DNA from: CAYQDR01 sp964416315 | GTDB lineage: Bacteria; Methylomirabilota; Methylomirabilia; Rokubacteriales; DASRDR01 | Length of the DNA stretch: 30,355 bases | Assembly (NCBI GenBank): GCA_964416315.1 | Contig: CAYQDR010000052.1 | Location: forward strand, 1 to 30,355 | Direction: 5' to 3' | Shown: positions 20,871 to 29,198 of the stretch, one piece after another | Layout: every line of letters starts with the position of its first letter | Numbering within the stretch: position 1 is the stretch's first letter | Translations under genes and position numbers: made by a program | Notes under the pieces: model-generated | What the model was told of the DNA's origin: nothing | The model's database searches: none | Seen by the model: the letters and a program-made list of their open reading frames with translations, nothing else

Positions 20871-21253
20871 CGGGTCCGCTTCATCCGCACGCCCGGGATC
20901 GCCGCGATCCCGTCCATCGGCGCAGTCAGCTTTCGCACCCGTACCGTCACTTCCCGGGCGGGGAACTCGCGGAGCAACGCCTCGCACAGGAGCCCCGCCA
21001 ACCGCTCCAGCAGGCGCACCCGCTTCTCCGTCGCGACCGCGACCACGCGGCGGACCACCAGCCCGTAGTCCACGGCGGCGCCGAGGTCGTCCGACAGGGC
21101 GGCAGGGGTGAGGTCGAGCGCCAGCTCGACGTCCACCGAGAACCAGGCTCCCACGTCCTGCTCGGCCGGCGTGACGCCGTGGTGGCCGTAGAAGCGGATG
21201 TCTTCGACGAGGAGTATATCAGACTCGCCGCGGGCCGGCCGGACGGGGCTCAT
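20867..21253 (-). CDS. folB: Dihydroneopterin aldolase
   Basis: A 128-residue cytosolic enzyme that converts dihydroneopterin to 6-hydroxymethyl-dihydropterin and glycolaldehyde. Recognised by FYGHHGVTPAEQDVGAWFSV near the N-terminus, the glutamate in LLERLAGLLCEALL and the catalytic lysine in VRVRKLTAP near residue 108. Length is typical of the octameric family. It is upstream of folK with a four-base overlap, and 15 bases after the aminotransferase stop, so it probably ends up on the same transcript as the lysine genes. Confidence 0.92.
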   Translation of the reverse strand: MSPVRPARGESDILLVEDIRFYGHHGVTPAEQDVGAWFSVDVELALDLTPAALSDDLGAAVDYGLVVRRVVAVATEKRVRLLERLAGLLCEALLREFPAREVTVRVRKLTAPMDGIAAIPGVRMKRTR

Positions 21254-21268
21254 GGGTGTCGCGGGCCG

Positions 21269-22441
21269 CTACAGCCCGAGTCGCCCGAGCCGGTCCATGG
21301 CCTCGGCGATCCGCGCCTTGTCCACGGTGAGGGCGATCCGGTAGTAGCCCTCGCCCGAGGGCCCGAATCCCACGCCGGGGGTCACCACGACTCCGGCCTC
21401 CTGGAGGAGGCGGGAGGCCCACTTCCGCGAATCCGAGCCGTCCGGGACGGGCGCCCAGACGAAGAACGTCGCGCGGGGCACGGTGACCGGCAGCCCGAGC
21501 TTCCGGAGCCCCGCGACGACCAGATCCCGCCGCTCCTGGTACGTGGCCCGCGCCCGGTCGACGTAGTCCTGGGGCCCTGTGAGCGCCGCGATGGCGGCCT
21601 CCTGCACGGCCTGGAAGACTCCCGAGTCCACGTTCGTCTTGACCCGCCCGAGCCCGGCGAGCGCCTCGCGGTTGCCCACGACGAAGCCGATCCGCCAGCC
21701 GGTCATCGAGTAGGTCTTCGAGCAGGAGTGGAACTCGACGCCCACCTCCTTGGCCCCCGGCACCTGGAGGAAGGACGGCGGCTCGTAGCCGTCGAACCGG
21801 AGCTCGGAGTACATCGCGTCGTGGCAGACGACGACGTCGTGGCGGCGGGCCAGCTCGACGACGCGCTCGAAGAACGCGCGCGTGGCGACCCCGGCGGTCG
21901 GGTTGTTGGGGTAGTTGAGGTAGAGCATCTTCCCCCGGCGGAGCGCGTCGGCCGGGATCGCGTCGAGGTCCGGGAGGAACTCGCGCTCCGCGCGGAGCGG
22001 GAGGAACCAGGGCTCGCCGCCCGCGAACCAGGTCCCCGCCGCGTAGACCGGGTAGCCCGGGTCGGGGACCAGGACGACGTCGCCCGGGTTCACGAAGGCG
22101 AGCGGCATGTGGGCCGTCCCCTCCTTCGAGCCGATGAGCGTCAGCACCTCGGTTGCCGGGTCGAGAGCGACGCCGAAGCGCTGCCGGTACCACGCCGCCG
22201 CCGCCTCGCGGAAGGCCAGCAGGCCCTCGTAGTCGGGGTAGCGGTGGTTCTTCGGCTCCCGCGCCGCGCGCGCGAGCGCCTCGACGACGTGGGGCGGGCT
22301 CGGCAGGTCGGGGTCCCCGATTCCCAGGTCGATGAGATCCACGCCGCGCGCCCGCGCCTCCTTCTTCTGCCGGTCGATCTCGGCGAAGAGGTACGGGGGC
22401 AGCTTCTTGAGCCGGTCCGCCAGGTCCACGCGAAGGGTCAC
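21269..22441 (-). CDS. PLP aminotransferase, LL-diaminopimelate aminotransferase-like
   Basis: A 390-residue class I/II aminotransferase. PLP-binding Lys242 lies in FHSCSKTYSMTGWRIGF; LYLNYPNNPTAG and HDAMYSELRFDGY are the other cofactor-site motifs. The pattern DLADRLKKLPPYLFAEIDRQ and GIGDPDLPSPPHVVEAL is that of the DapL/LL-DAP aminotransferase group, which makes LL-diaminopimelate directly from tetrahydrodipicolinate and glutamate. Gene context (dapB, dapA and lysA upstream on the same strand) favours this role, but related aspartate or alanine aminotransferases look alike. The start is GTG 22441 with AGGAG about eight bases upstream. The hairpin repeat at 22475 lies between it and dapB. 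Confidence 0.8.
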   Translation of the reverse strand: MTLRVDLADRLKKLPPYLFAEIDRQKKEARARGVDLIDLGIGDPDLPSPPHVVEALARAAREPKNHRYPDYEGLLAFREAAAAWYRQRFGVALDPATEVLTLIGSKEGTAHMPLAFVNPGDVVLVPDPGYPVYAAGTWFAGGEPWFLPLRAEREFLPDLDAIPADALRRGKMLYLNYPNNPTAGVATRAFFERVVELARRHDVVVCHDAMYSELRFDGYEPPSFLQVPGAKEVGVEFHSCSKTYSMTGWRIGFVVGNREALAGLGRVKTNVDSGVFQAVQEAAIAALTGPQDYVDRARATYQERRDLVVAGLRKLGLPVTVPRATFFVWAPVPDGSDSRKWASRLLQEAGVVVTPGVGFGPSGEGYYRIALTVDKARIAEAMDRLGRLGL

Positions 22442-22474
22442 GTCGCCACTCCTGTCAGTAGGGTCGGCTGCCGT

Positions 22475-22650
22475 CCCGGGGGGAGGCAGGCCCGAGCCGC
22501 TCGCCGCCGAGTCAAGGCCGGGACGCCCCGCGAAGCCGCAGGCCGAGCGCGTCCCGGCCGAGATGGACAGGCGAACGGTCCGGCTTTGCCAGAAGGGCCG
22601 CCCGGCGCAGCCGCGCCGGTCTGAACGGAGGGGGGGTAGAGCCCCCTCCG
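22475..22650 (-). terminator. Long hairpin module after dapB (copy related to 7292)
   Basis: Read on the minus strand, it starts right after the dapB stop with a G-run hairpin (GGGGGCTCTACCCCCC core), a GCGCGGCTGCGCC stem, then a GGCAAAGCC stem and CGGCTCGGGCCTGCCTCCCC. It matches the element at 7292-7407, but carries an extra segment of about 60 bases (about 22510-22572) that forms its own GGCCGGGACGC/GCGTCCCGGCC stem. No gene is seen in this interval. Confidence 0.65.
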
Positions 22651-22654
22651 AAGA

Positions 22655-23455
22655 TCAAAGCTTGAGGACGTCCTGCATCGAGTAGAGCCCGGGCTTCGCC
22701 GTCGCGATGAAGCGGATCGCGCGGAGCGCCCCGCGGGCGAAGGTGTCGCGGCTGTGGGCCCGGTGCGTCAGCTCGAGCCGCTCGCCGAGCGTCGAGAAGA
22801 CGACGGTGTGCTCGCCGACCACGTCGCCGCCGCGGAGGGCGTGGACCCCGATCTCCTTCGAGCCGCGCTCGCCGACCACGCCGTGGCGGCCGTAGACCCC
22901 GACCTGCCCGAGGTCCCGGCCCAGCGCCTCCGCGATGACCTCGGCCATCTTCGCCGCCGTCCCGCTCGGCGCGTCCTTCTTCAGCCGGTGGTGGATCTCG
23001 GTGATCTCGACGTCGTACTCGTCCCCGAGGGCCTTGGCCATGAGCGCGAGGAGCCGGAAGGCGAGGTTCACCCCGACGCTCATGTTGGGGGAGAGCAGGA
23101 TCGCCGTCCGGCCGGCCAGCTCCGTGAGCTCCCGGAGCTGACTCGCCGCGAGGCCGGTCGTGCCGATCACCGCGCGGGCGCCCTGGGCGGCGGCGATCCG
23201 GAGGTGCTCGACGGTGGCCTCGGGCGCGGTGAACTCGACGAGGACCCGGTCTCGCGCGAGGACCGGCTTCGGGTCGGCGGTGATCGCGACCCCGAGGGAC
23301 CCGGTGCCCGACACCTCCCCGGCGTCCCGGCCGAGCGCGGGGTGACCGGGGCGCTCGAGCGCCGCGACGACCCGGAGGTCGGCGGTCTCGCGCGCGAGGG
23401 CGACGATGCGGCTCCCCATGCGGCCGGCGGCGCCGGCCACCACCACGTCGATCAT
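22655..23455 (-). CDS. dapB: 4-hydroxy-tetrahydrodipicolinate reductase
   Basis: A 266-residue cytosolic oxidoreductase of the lysine/diaminopimelate pathway that reduces the DapA product with NAD(P)H. The Rossmann dinucleotide site is VVVAGAAGRMGSRIV at residues 4-18. VEFTAPEATVEHL and AVIGTTGL follow. The active-site block EIHHRLKKDAPSGTA includes His155/His156 and Lys159/Lys160. The start is the ATG at 23455, where the first strand (MIDVVVAG) begins; upstream in-frame residues overlap dapA's end and are not family-like. It is 23 bases after dapA and precedes the aminotransferase gene. The hairpin module sits downstream. Confidence 0.95.
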   Translation of the reverse strand: MIDVVVAGAAGRMGSRIVALARETADLRVVAALERPGHPALGRDAGEVSGTGSLGVAITADPKPVLARDRVLVEFTAPEATVEHLRIAAAQGARAVIGTTGLAASQLRELTELAGRTAILLSPNMSVGVNLAFRLLALMAKALGDEYDVEITEIHHRLKKDAPSGTAAKMAEVIAEALGRDLGQVGVYGRHGVVGERGSKEIGVHALRGGDVVGEHTVVFSTLGERLELTHRAHSRDTFARGALRAIRFIATAKPGLYSMQDVLKL

Positions 23456-23478
23456 GCTTCGCGGGGAGTCGGGCGCCG

Positions 23479-24369
23479 CTACGCCTTCAGGACGCCCGCG
23501 TGCACCAGGACCTTCCGCAGCCTGTCCCGGTTGGCGTCGCTCATCGGACACATGGGGAGCCGCCACTCGGCGCGGATCATCCCCAGCATCGCCATCGCTT
23601 CCTTCACGGGGATGGGGTTGGTCTCGATGAACATCGCCCGGCAGATCGGGAAGAGCTTCCAGTGGAGCTCGCGGGCGCGCTTCCAGTCCCCGTCGAGCGC
23701 GGCGTGCGTCATCTCGGCGACCTCCTTCGCGAGGAAGTTCGCCACCACGGAGATGACCCCGCGACCCCCGACGGCCATGAGCGGGAGCGTCAGCGAGTCG
23801 TCGCCGGAGAGCATCGTGAAGTCGGGGCCGCAGGCGAGCACGACCGAGGTCATCTGGTCGAGGCTCCCGGACGCCTCCTTGACCCCGACGATGTTCGGGA
23901 TCCCGGCGAGGCGCGCCAGGGTATCGGTCTCGATGTTCACCGCCGTCCGGCCCTGGATGTTGTAGAGGATCAGGGGGAGGTCCGGCGCCGCCTGCGCGAT
24001 CGCCTTGAAATGCTCGTAGAGCCCCTGCTGGGTCGGCTTGTTGTAGTACGGGGAGACGAGCAGCGCCGCGTCCGCGCCGGCCTTCGCGGCGTGGACGGTC
24101 AGGTCGATCGCCTCGGCCGTGGAGTTCGATCCCGTCCCGGCGACGACCGGGATGCGGCCCGCAGCGGCCGCCACCACGATCTCGACGAGGCGCTTGTGCT
24201 CCTCGTGGCTGAGGGTGGGCGATTCGCCGGTCGTCCCGCAGGGGACCAGCCCGTCGGTGCCGTTCTTGACGTGGAACTCGACGAGCTCGCGGATCTTGGC
24301 CTCGTCGACCCGGCCGTCCCGAAACGGCGTCACCATGGCGACCAGAGAGCCCTGGAAGGTCCGTCGCAT
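23479..24369 (-). CDS. dapA: 4-hydroxy-tetrahydrodipicolinate synthase
   Basis: A 296-residue cytosolic aldolase that condenses pyruvate with aspartate semialdehyde. Motifs: LVPCGTTGESPTLSHEEH (Thr46/Thr47 near the active site), SPYYNKPTQQGLYEHF, then Tyr136 in LILYNIQGRT with Arg141, and the Schiff-base Lys164 in IVGVKEASGS. Length is normal. The ATG at 24369 is six bases after AGGAGG, whereas an ATG at 24375 would touch the ribosome site, so 24369 is the likely start. It lies 22 bases after lysA and before dapB, in an operon. Confidence 0.95.
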   Translation of the reverse strand: MRRTFQGSLVAMVTPFRDGRVDEAKIRELVEFHVKNGTDGLVPCGTTGESPTLSHEEHKRLVEIVVAAAAGRIPVVAGTGSNSTAEAIDLTVHAAKAGADAALLVSPYYNKPTQQGLYEHFKAIAQAAPDLPLILYNIQGRTAVNIETDTLARLAGIPNIVGVKEASGSLDQMTSVVLACGPDFTMLSGDDSLTLPLMAVGGRGVISVVANFLAKEVAEMTHAALDGDWKRARELHWKLFPICRAMFIETNPIPVKEAMAMLGMIRAEWRLPMCPMSDANRDRLRKVLVHAGVLKA

Positions 24370-24391
24370 CGTCATCCTCCTTACTTCCGGC

Positions 24392-25657
24392 TCACGGGAG
24401 AGGCCCGGTCCACGCGCTCTCCCCGGCGATGAGGTCTTCGTAACTCTCGCGCCGCCGGACGACCTGGAACCGGTCGGCGTGGACCAGCACCTCGGCGGCC
24501 CGCGGGCGGGCGTTGTAGTTGGAGGCCATCGCGAAGCCGTACGCGCCCGCCGACAGGACCGCCAGCAGCGCCCCCTCGGGGACCATCGGCAGCTCGCGCT
24601 CCTTCGCGAGGAAGTCCGCCGATTCGCACACGGGCCCGACCACGTCGACGACCTCCTTCGACGCGGTGGCCGGTGGTTCGGTGACCGGCCGGATCTCGTG
24701 GTGCGCGTTGTAGAGGGCGGGCCGGATCAGGTCGTTCATCGCCGCGTCCACGACGACGAACCGCCGGCCCTCGGTGGCCTTCCGGTAGAGGACGCGGGTG
24801 AGGAGCGCTCCGGCGTTTCCGACGATCGAGCGCCCCGGCTCGAGCAGGACGGTGAGGCCGAGCCGCTCGAGCGTCGGGCGGAGGACACGGGCGTACTCGC
24901 CCGGGCCGGGTGGGCTCTCGTCCCGGTAGCGGATGCCGAGGCCCCCTCCGACGTCCAGGTACCGGAGCGCGATCCCGTCCTGGCGGAGCCCCTCGACCAG
25001 CTCCCCGAGCCGCGCGAGCGCGTCGGCGATGGGGGCCACCTTGGTGAGCTGGGAGCCGATGTGCATGTGGATGCCGGCGATCTCGATCCCCGCGAGCCCG
25101 GCGGCGCGGCGGTAAGCCTCCCGCGCGTCGCGGTAGGGGATGCCGAACTTCGAGGTCTTGAGGCCCGTGGCGATGTACGGGTGCGTCTCGGGGTCGATGT
25201 CGGGGTTCACGCGGATCCCGATGCGGGCCCGCGCCCCCTCATCCCGCGCCACCTCGTCGATCACATGGAGCTCGGACAGCGACTCGACGTTGAAGAAGAG
25301 GACGTCCGCCTTGAGTCCCTCGCGGACCTCCTCCCGCGTCTTCCCCGGACCCGCGAAGACGATCCGCCGGGGCTCGAAGCCCACCCGAAGGGCGCGATAG
25401 AGCTCGCCGCCGGAGATGACGTCGGCGCCGGCGCCGGCCTGCGCGAGGAGCGCGAGCACAGCGAGGTTCATGTTGGCCTTCACCGCGTAGCAGACGAGGT
25501 GCGGGACGCCGGCGAGCGCCCGCTCGTAGGCCTCGAAGGCCCCGAGGATCGCCGCGGCCGAGTAGACGTAGGTCGGCGTGCCGACCGCGTCGGCGATGGC
25601 CTCGAGCGGCGTCGCCTCGCAGTGGAGTCGGCCGTCCAGGTAGGTGAAGGCGTCCAT
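24392..25657 (-). CDS. lysA: Diaminopimelate decarboxylase
   Basis: A 421-residue PLP enzyme of fold type III that makes lysine from meso-diaminopimelate. PLP binds Lys60 in HLVCYAVKANMNL. GIHMHIGSQLTK, YLDVGGGLGIRY and LLEPGRSIVGNAG are cofactor and substrate sites, and GPVCESADFLAKE brings the catalytic cysteine of the dimer. Length is normal. The ATG at 25657 has GGAG about seven bases upstream; a very long upstream frame is antisense or repeat-derived and not coding. A promoter (25685-25713) lies just before it, so lysA-dapA-dapB may be transcribed from here. An LptM-like lipoprotein gene is upstream, an order also seen in other bacteria. Confidence 0.95.
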   Translation of the reverse strand: MDAFTYLDGRLHCEATPLEAIADAVGTPTYVYSAAAILGAFEAYERALAGVPHLVCYAVKANMNLAVLALLAQAGAGADVISGGELYRALRVGFEPRRIVFAGPGKTREEVREGLKADVLFFNVESLSELHVIDEVARDEGARARIGIRVNPDIDPETHPYIATGLKTSKFGIPYRDAREAYRRAAGLAGIEIAGIHMHIGSQLTKVAPIADALARLGELVEGLRQDGIALRYLDVGGGLGIRYRDESPPGPGEYARVLRPTLERLGLTVLLEPGRSIVGNAGALLTRVLYRKATEGRRFVVVDAAMNDLIRPALYNAHHEIRPVTEPPATASKEVVDVVGPVCESADFLAKERELPMVPEGALLAVLSAGAYGFAMASNYNARPRAAEVLVHADRFQVVRRRESYEDLIAGESAWTGPLP

Positions 25658-25684
25658 GGTCTGCTCCGCCCCCGCGTCGGCCCG

Positions 25685-25713
25685 ACGGTAGCATGCGGGT
25701 TGCGGCAAATCAA
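25685..25713 (-). promoter_or_regulatory. Probable sigma-70 promoter of lysA-dapA-dapB
   Basis: Minus strand: TTGATT (25713-25708), a 17-base spacer, TACCGT (25690-25685). The start of transcription would be near 25678, about 20 bases before the lysA ATG. Confidence 0.45.
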
Positions 25714-25728
25714 GCCTCGGGCGGCCAA

Positions 25729-26838
25729 CTACGGCAGGGTGGCGCGCGCCTCCGGGGAGGGGACCGACTCGTTCGCGGCCCTCGCGCGGTCCACCGCCGT
25801 CACGACGTAGTAGTACGTCTGGGCGCGGCGCACGTCGGCGTCCACGTACGTCGTCGCCGACTGCGGTGTCGCGGTGAGGCGCTGGTAGCCACGCCCGGGG
25901 CTCGTGCTCCGGTAGACGTGATAGCCGGCCAGGTCGGGGTCCGCCACGGCGTCCCACGCGAGCCGCACCGTGGACGCGGCCGCCACGGCGACGAGGCCGC
26001 GGGGCTGGGTCGGCGGCGTCTGATCCTCCGGCGTGGCGCGGGCGAGCTCCGTGGGCCGGCTCGTCGGGCCGCGCGGCCCGAGGCGCGCCCGGACCGCGTA
26101 GTAGTACGTCGCGTCGTTCTGGACGGCGACGTCCACGTAGGACGGGGTCGCGAGGGGCTCCGGGTTGAGGCGGCGCTCCGGGCGCGCTTCGGGCGCCGTC
26201 GACCGGAAGACGTGGTAGAGGAGCGCCCCCGTGACCGGTGACCCGTCCTCGAGGGTCGTCGGCGGGTCCCAGGCCAGGCGCACCTCGCGGTCGCCGGCGC
26301 GCGCGATGAAGTTCGCGGGCGCCCGCGGCGGTGCCGTCAGGGCGACGGCGACCCGGTTCGAGGGCGGGCTCGTCCGGCCCTGGGCGTCGACGGCCACGAC
26401 GACGTACGTGTAGCGGCGGCCGAGGGCCAGACCCTGGGCGTCCGTGAAGGTGACCCGCCGCCCCGCGACCTCGGCCGCGACGGGCTCGGCGAGGGAGATC
26501 TCCGCGACGCGCTCGAAGCCGGCGACGCCGCTCGGGCCGCCGAAGAGCCCGCCGAAGGTCAGGATGGCGGGCCGGGGCGCGGCCGGCTCCACCCCCGTCT
26601 CGAGCCGCCGGTAGACCTCGGTCCGACGCAGGTCCTTGAGCGGGCTCCGATCCACCCGGATCGTGGGCAGGCTCCACGCGAGCTGGACGCCCTCGCCGAC
26701 GACCGCGGCGGAAAGGTCCTGCACGGCCGCGGGAAGCCGGCGCTCCGGCGCCGCCGGCGGCCCCCGGCGGCCGCAGGCGGCGAGCGCGAGCGGGACGAGG
26801 AGGGTGAGGGCGAGCGAGACCCGCGCGGCGCGCGTCAT
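25729..26838 (-). CDS. Lipoprotein with LptM-like start and fibronectin type III-like repeats
   Basis: A 369-residue exported lipoprotein. The signal ends in LALAACGRRGPPAAPE, a lipobox with Cys22 followed by a CG(R/K)xGPP pattern like that of LptM/YifL, short lipoproteins that are often encoded next to lysA. The rest is a string of fibronectin type III-like domains, each closing with a repeated pattern such as RYTYVVVAVDAQGRTSPPSN (about 125-145), TYYYAVRARLG and TYYYVVTAVDRAR. It is attached to the outer or inner membrane and may act in envelope assembly or binding; its function is not known. The ATG at 26838 is chosen for the good signal; GGGGGGA lies just upstream. The lysA promoter lies between this gene and lysA. 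Confidence 0.8.
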   Translation of the reverse strand: MTRAARVSLALTLLVPLALAACGRRGPPAAPERRLPAAVQDLSAAVVGEGVQLAWSLPTIRVDRSPLKDLRRTEVYRRLETGVEPAAPRPAILTFGGLFGGPSGVAGFERVAEISLAEPVAAEVAGRRVTFTDAQGLALGRRYTYVVVAVDAQGRTSPPSNRVAVALTAPPRAPANFIARAGDREVRLAWDPPTTLEDGSPVTGALLYHVFRSTAPEARPERRLNPEPLATPSYVDVAVQNDATYYYAVRARLGPRGPTSRPTELARATPEDQTPPTQPRGLVAVAAASTVRLAWDAVADPDLAGYHVYRSTSPGRGYQRLTATPQSATTYVDADVRRAQTYYYVVTAVDRARAANESVPSPEARATLP

Positions 26839-26842
26839 CGGG

Positions 26843-26946
26843 TCCCCCCGCACCCCCGCCCCCGTTTGTCCAGATCGCCGGGACGGCTCGGGCTCGCGCC
26901 CTCGCGGCGTCCCGCCCCTCCGGTGGCCCTCAGGGGGGGAGGGGAG
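26843..26946 (+). repeat. GC-rich intergenic repeat, second locus
   Basis: Close relative of the segment at 19589-19694: CCCCGCACCCCCGCCCCC, then ATCGCCGGGACGGCTCGGGC, a GCGCCCTCGCG(A/G)CGTCCCGCCCC core and a GGGGGGAGGGGAG run. Here it occupies the space between argH and the lipoprotein gene, touching the latter's ribosome-site region. Bases 26947-26995 are unremarkable. Confidence 0.75.
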
Positions 26947-26995
26947 CCGCGTGCCTTCCCGTCGCCGTCGCGGCGGCGCGTTGACGCAGGGTGTC

Positions 26996-28390
26996 TCACG
27001 GCGACTCGAGGAGGGCCCGCGCCTCGGCCAGCTGCTGTGCCACCGCCGCGGGCGCCGTGCCGCCGTAGGCCGCCCGCGCCGCGAGCGAGGCCTCGACGGT
27101 CACGGCGTCGCGGAAGTCCGGCGCGAACAGGGGCGAGAGCGCCCGCAGCTCCTCCAGGGGGAGCTCGGCGAGCGCGGCGCCGCGGCGGATCGCGAGGGCC
27201 ACCGCCTTGCCGACCACCTCGTGGGCCTGCCGGAACGGCAGGCCCTTCCGGACCAGGTAGTCCGCGAGGTCCGTCGCCGTCGTGTAGCTCGCCCCGGCGA
27301 GCGTGCGGAGTCGGTCGGTGCGGAAGGTGAGGGCGCCGAGGAACGGGCCGAGGATCCCCAGGCAGGCGCGCACCGTGTCGGCGGCGTCGAAGAACGCCTC
27401 TTTGTCCTCCTGCATGTCGGAGTGGTAGGCGAGCGGGAGCCCCTTCATCACCGTCAGGAGCCGGATCAGGTCCCCGTACACCCGGCCCGTCTTGCCCCGG
27501 ACGAGCTCCGCGACGTCGGGGTTCTTCTTCTGTGGCATGATCGACGAGCCGGTCGCGTAGGCGTCGGGGAGCTCGACGAAGTCGAACTCCGCCGAGGCCC
27601 AGAGGACGATCTCCTCGGCGAGGCGCGAGAGGTGCACGGCGAGGATCGCCGAGGCCGCGAGGAACTCGAGGGCGAAGTCGCGGTCGGAGACGGCGTCGAG
27701 GCTGTTCGGGCTGGGCGTGGCGAACCCGAGCTCCCGCGCCAGGGCGTGCCGGTCGACGGGCGCCGTGGTGCCCGCCAGCGCGCCCGCGCCGAGCGGGAGG
27801 ACGTCGAGCCGGCCGCGCGCGTCCGCGTAGCGGTCACGGTCGCGCTGCAGCATGAAGAAGTAGGCGAGCAGGTGGTGGGCGAGGAGGACCGGCTGCGCCC
27901 GCTGGAGGTGCGTGTAGCCGGGCATCGGGCAGTCGCGATGCCGCTCGGCCTGCTCGAGGAGCGCCTGCTGCACGGCCCGGATGGCCACGCGGATCGCGTC
28001 GATCTCCGCCCGCAGCCAGAGCCGCATGTCGACCGCGATCTGGTCGTTCCGCGAGCGCCCCGTGTGGAGCTTCCCGCCGACCGGCCCCACCTTCTCGATG
28101 AGCCGGCGCTCGATGTTCATGTGGATGTCCTCGAGCTCCAGCCGGAAGGGGAACGTGCCCGCCTCGAGCTCCCGCCGGACCCCGGCGAGCCCGCGCAGGA
28201 GGGTCTCCAGCTCGGCCTCGGAGAGGACGCCGCCCTTGGCGAGCGCGCGCGCCCAGGCCTCGCTGCCCTGGAGGTCGAACGGCCAGAGCCGGTGGTCGAA
28301 CGGCAGCGACGCGGTGAAGGCGCGCGCCCCGGCGTCCGTCGGCTCGCTGAAGCGCCCGCCCCAGGGACTGCCGGGCGGGGTCGCTGTCAT
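26996..28390 (-). CDS. argH: Argininosuccinate lyase
   Basis: A 464-residue cytosolic enzyme of the fumarase/aspartase superfamily that cleaves argininosuccinate to arginine and fumarate. The family signature GSSIMPQKKNPD at 281-292 holds the catalytic serine. KLHTGRSRNDQIAVDMRLW (near 107-125) and YTHLQRAQP with the active-site His161 also match. Length is typical. The ATG at 28390 overlaps the plsC stop as ATGA (28387-28390), so translation is coupled to plsC. A GC-rich repeat separates it from the next gene. Confidence 0.96.
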   Translation of the reverse strand: MTATPPGSPWGGRFSEPTDAGARAFTASLPFDHRLWPFDLQGSEAWARALAKGGVLSEAELETLLRGLAGVRRELEAGTFPFRLELEDIHMNIERRLIEKVGPVGGKLHTGRSRNDQIAVDMRLWLRAEIDAIRVAIRAVQQALLEQAERHRDCPMPGYTHLQRAQPVLLAHHLLAYFFMLQRDRDRYADARGRLDVLPLGAGALAGTTAPVDRHALARELGFATPSPNSLDAVSDRDFALEFLAASAILAVHLSRLAEEIVLWASAEFDFVELPDAYATGSSIMPQKKNPDVAELVRGKTGRVYGDLIRLLTVMKGLPLAYHSDMQEDKEAFFDAADTVRACLGILGPFLGALTFRTDRLRTLAGASYTTATDLADYLVRKGLPFRQAHEVVGKAVALAIRRGAALAELPLEELRALSPLFAPDFRDAVTVEASLAARAAYGGTAPAAVAQQLAEARALLESP

Positions 28391-29118
28391 CGCGGCGCGC
28401 CCGCGGGGACGGAGAGGCGCTGCTCTTCGGCGAGGAGCGCGGCGATCTCCGTCATGATCCGGCCCGTGACGTCGGCGCGCATGGTCTGCGTCAGGGGACG
28501 GCGCGGGGGCCGCGCGAACCGGAGCGCCCGGCCGAACCGGACCCGCAGCGGGACGCGGCGGGGGATGTGCCAGCGGCGGTCGAGCAGCGCCTGGAAGGTG
28601 CCCGTGATCGCCGCGGGGACGACCGGCACCCCCGCGCGCAGGGCGACCAGCGCGACGCCGGGCTGACCCGGGACCAGTCGGCCGTCGCGGCCGTAGGGTC
28701 CCTCCGGGAAGATGCCGAGGACACCGCCCTCGTCGAGGATCCGGAGGGCGCGCCGGATCGCGCCGGGGTCGGGGCGGGCGAGGTTGACCGGGATCGAGCC
28801 GACGTGACGGTGGAAGTACGGGTGGACCGGGGTCGCGCGGTAGACCCGCGGCATGACGAGGAAGACGATCTTCCGGGCGAGCGCCGCGCCGAGGACGACC
28901 CCGTCCAGGTAGGTCGCGTGGTTGGCCGCGATGATGAAGGGCCCGTCGTCGGGCAGGTGCTCGGTCCCTGTGACGCGGAAGTCGAAGAAGCGGCGGAGGG
29001 CCGGCCGGACCAGGGCGCGCAGCCCCGCGTAGAGCAGCGGGAGCGGCGCGCGCGCGGCCGGCCGCACCCGCGCGACCGGCGACGATGCCGTGGACGTGCG
29101 CTCGTGGATCTGGCTCAT
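28387..29118 (-). CDS. 1-acyl-sn-glycerol-3-phosphate acyltransferase (PlsC family)
   Basis: A 243-residue membrane-associated acyltransferase of phospholipid synthesis. The catalytic NHX4D motif is ANHATYLD (His67, Asp72). The substrate-binding FPEGPYGRDGRLVPGQPGVA block and a VPVVPAAITGTF segment follow, as in PlsC/LPLAT proteins. The FPEG motif normally reads EGTRS; here it is EGPYG, so a close relative with another acceptor is possible. The N-terminal 25 residues are hydrophilic. The ATG at 29118 is preceded by a purine-poor stretch. It overlaps argH by four bases and has its own likely promoter upstream (29166-29195). Confidence 0.85.
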   Translation of the reverse strand: MSQIHERTSTASSPVARVRPAARAPLPLLYAGLRALVRPALRRFFDFRVTGTEHLPDDGPFIIAANHATYLDGVVLGAALARKIVFLVMPRVYRATPVHPYFHRHVGSIPVNLARPDPGAIRRALRILDEGGVLGIFPEGPYGRDGRLVPGQPGVALVALRAGVPVVPAAITGTFQALLDRRWHIPRRVPLRVRFGRALRFARPPRRPLTQTMRADVTGRIMTEIAALLAEEQRLSVPAGAPR

Positions 29119-29165
29119 GGGGATGCGATCCGTCAGCCGGGCCCTCGCCCGCGGTGCAACGTGTG

Positions 29166-29195
29166 CTTATAGCACCCGCCGGCGGCGGGGCGCAA
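29166..29195 (-). promoter_or_regulatory. Possible promoter of plsC-argH
   Basis: Minus strand: TTGCGC (29195-29190), an 18-base spacer, TATAAG (29171-29166). The spacer contains a CCGCCGGCGG palindrome. It lies between mltG and plsC, so plsC-argH could also be transcribed independently. Confidence 0.4.
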
Positions 29196-29198
29196 GCG

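Noticed and set aside
20861..28666. Long plus-strand open frames over the folate, lysine and arginine genes
   Set aside because: Same reason: every minus-strand gene there has clear family motifs, while the plus-strand translations have none.
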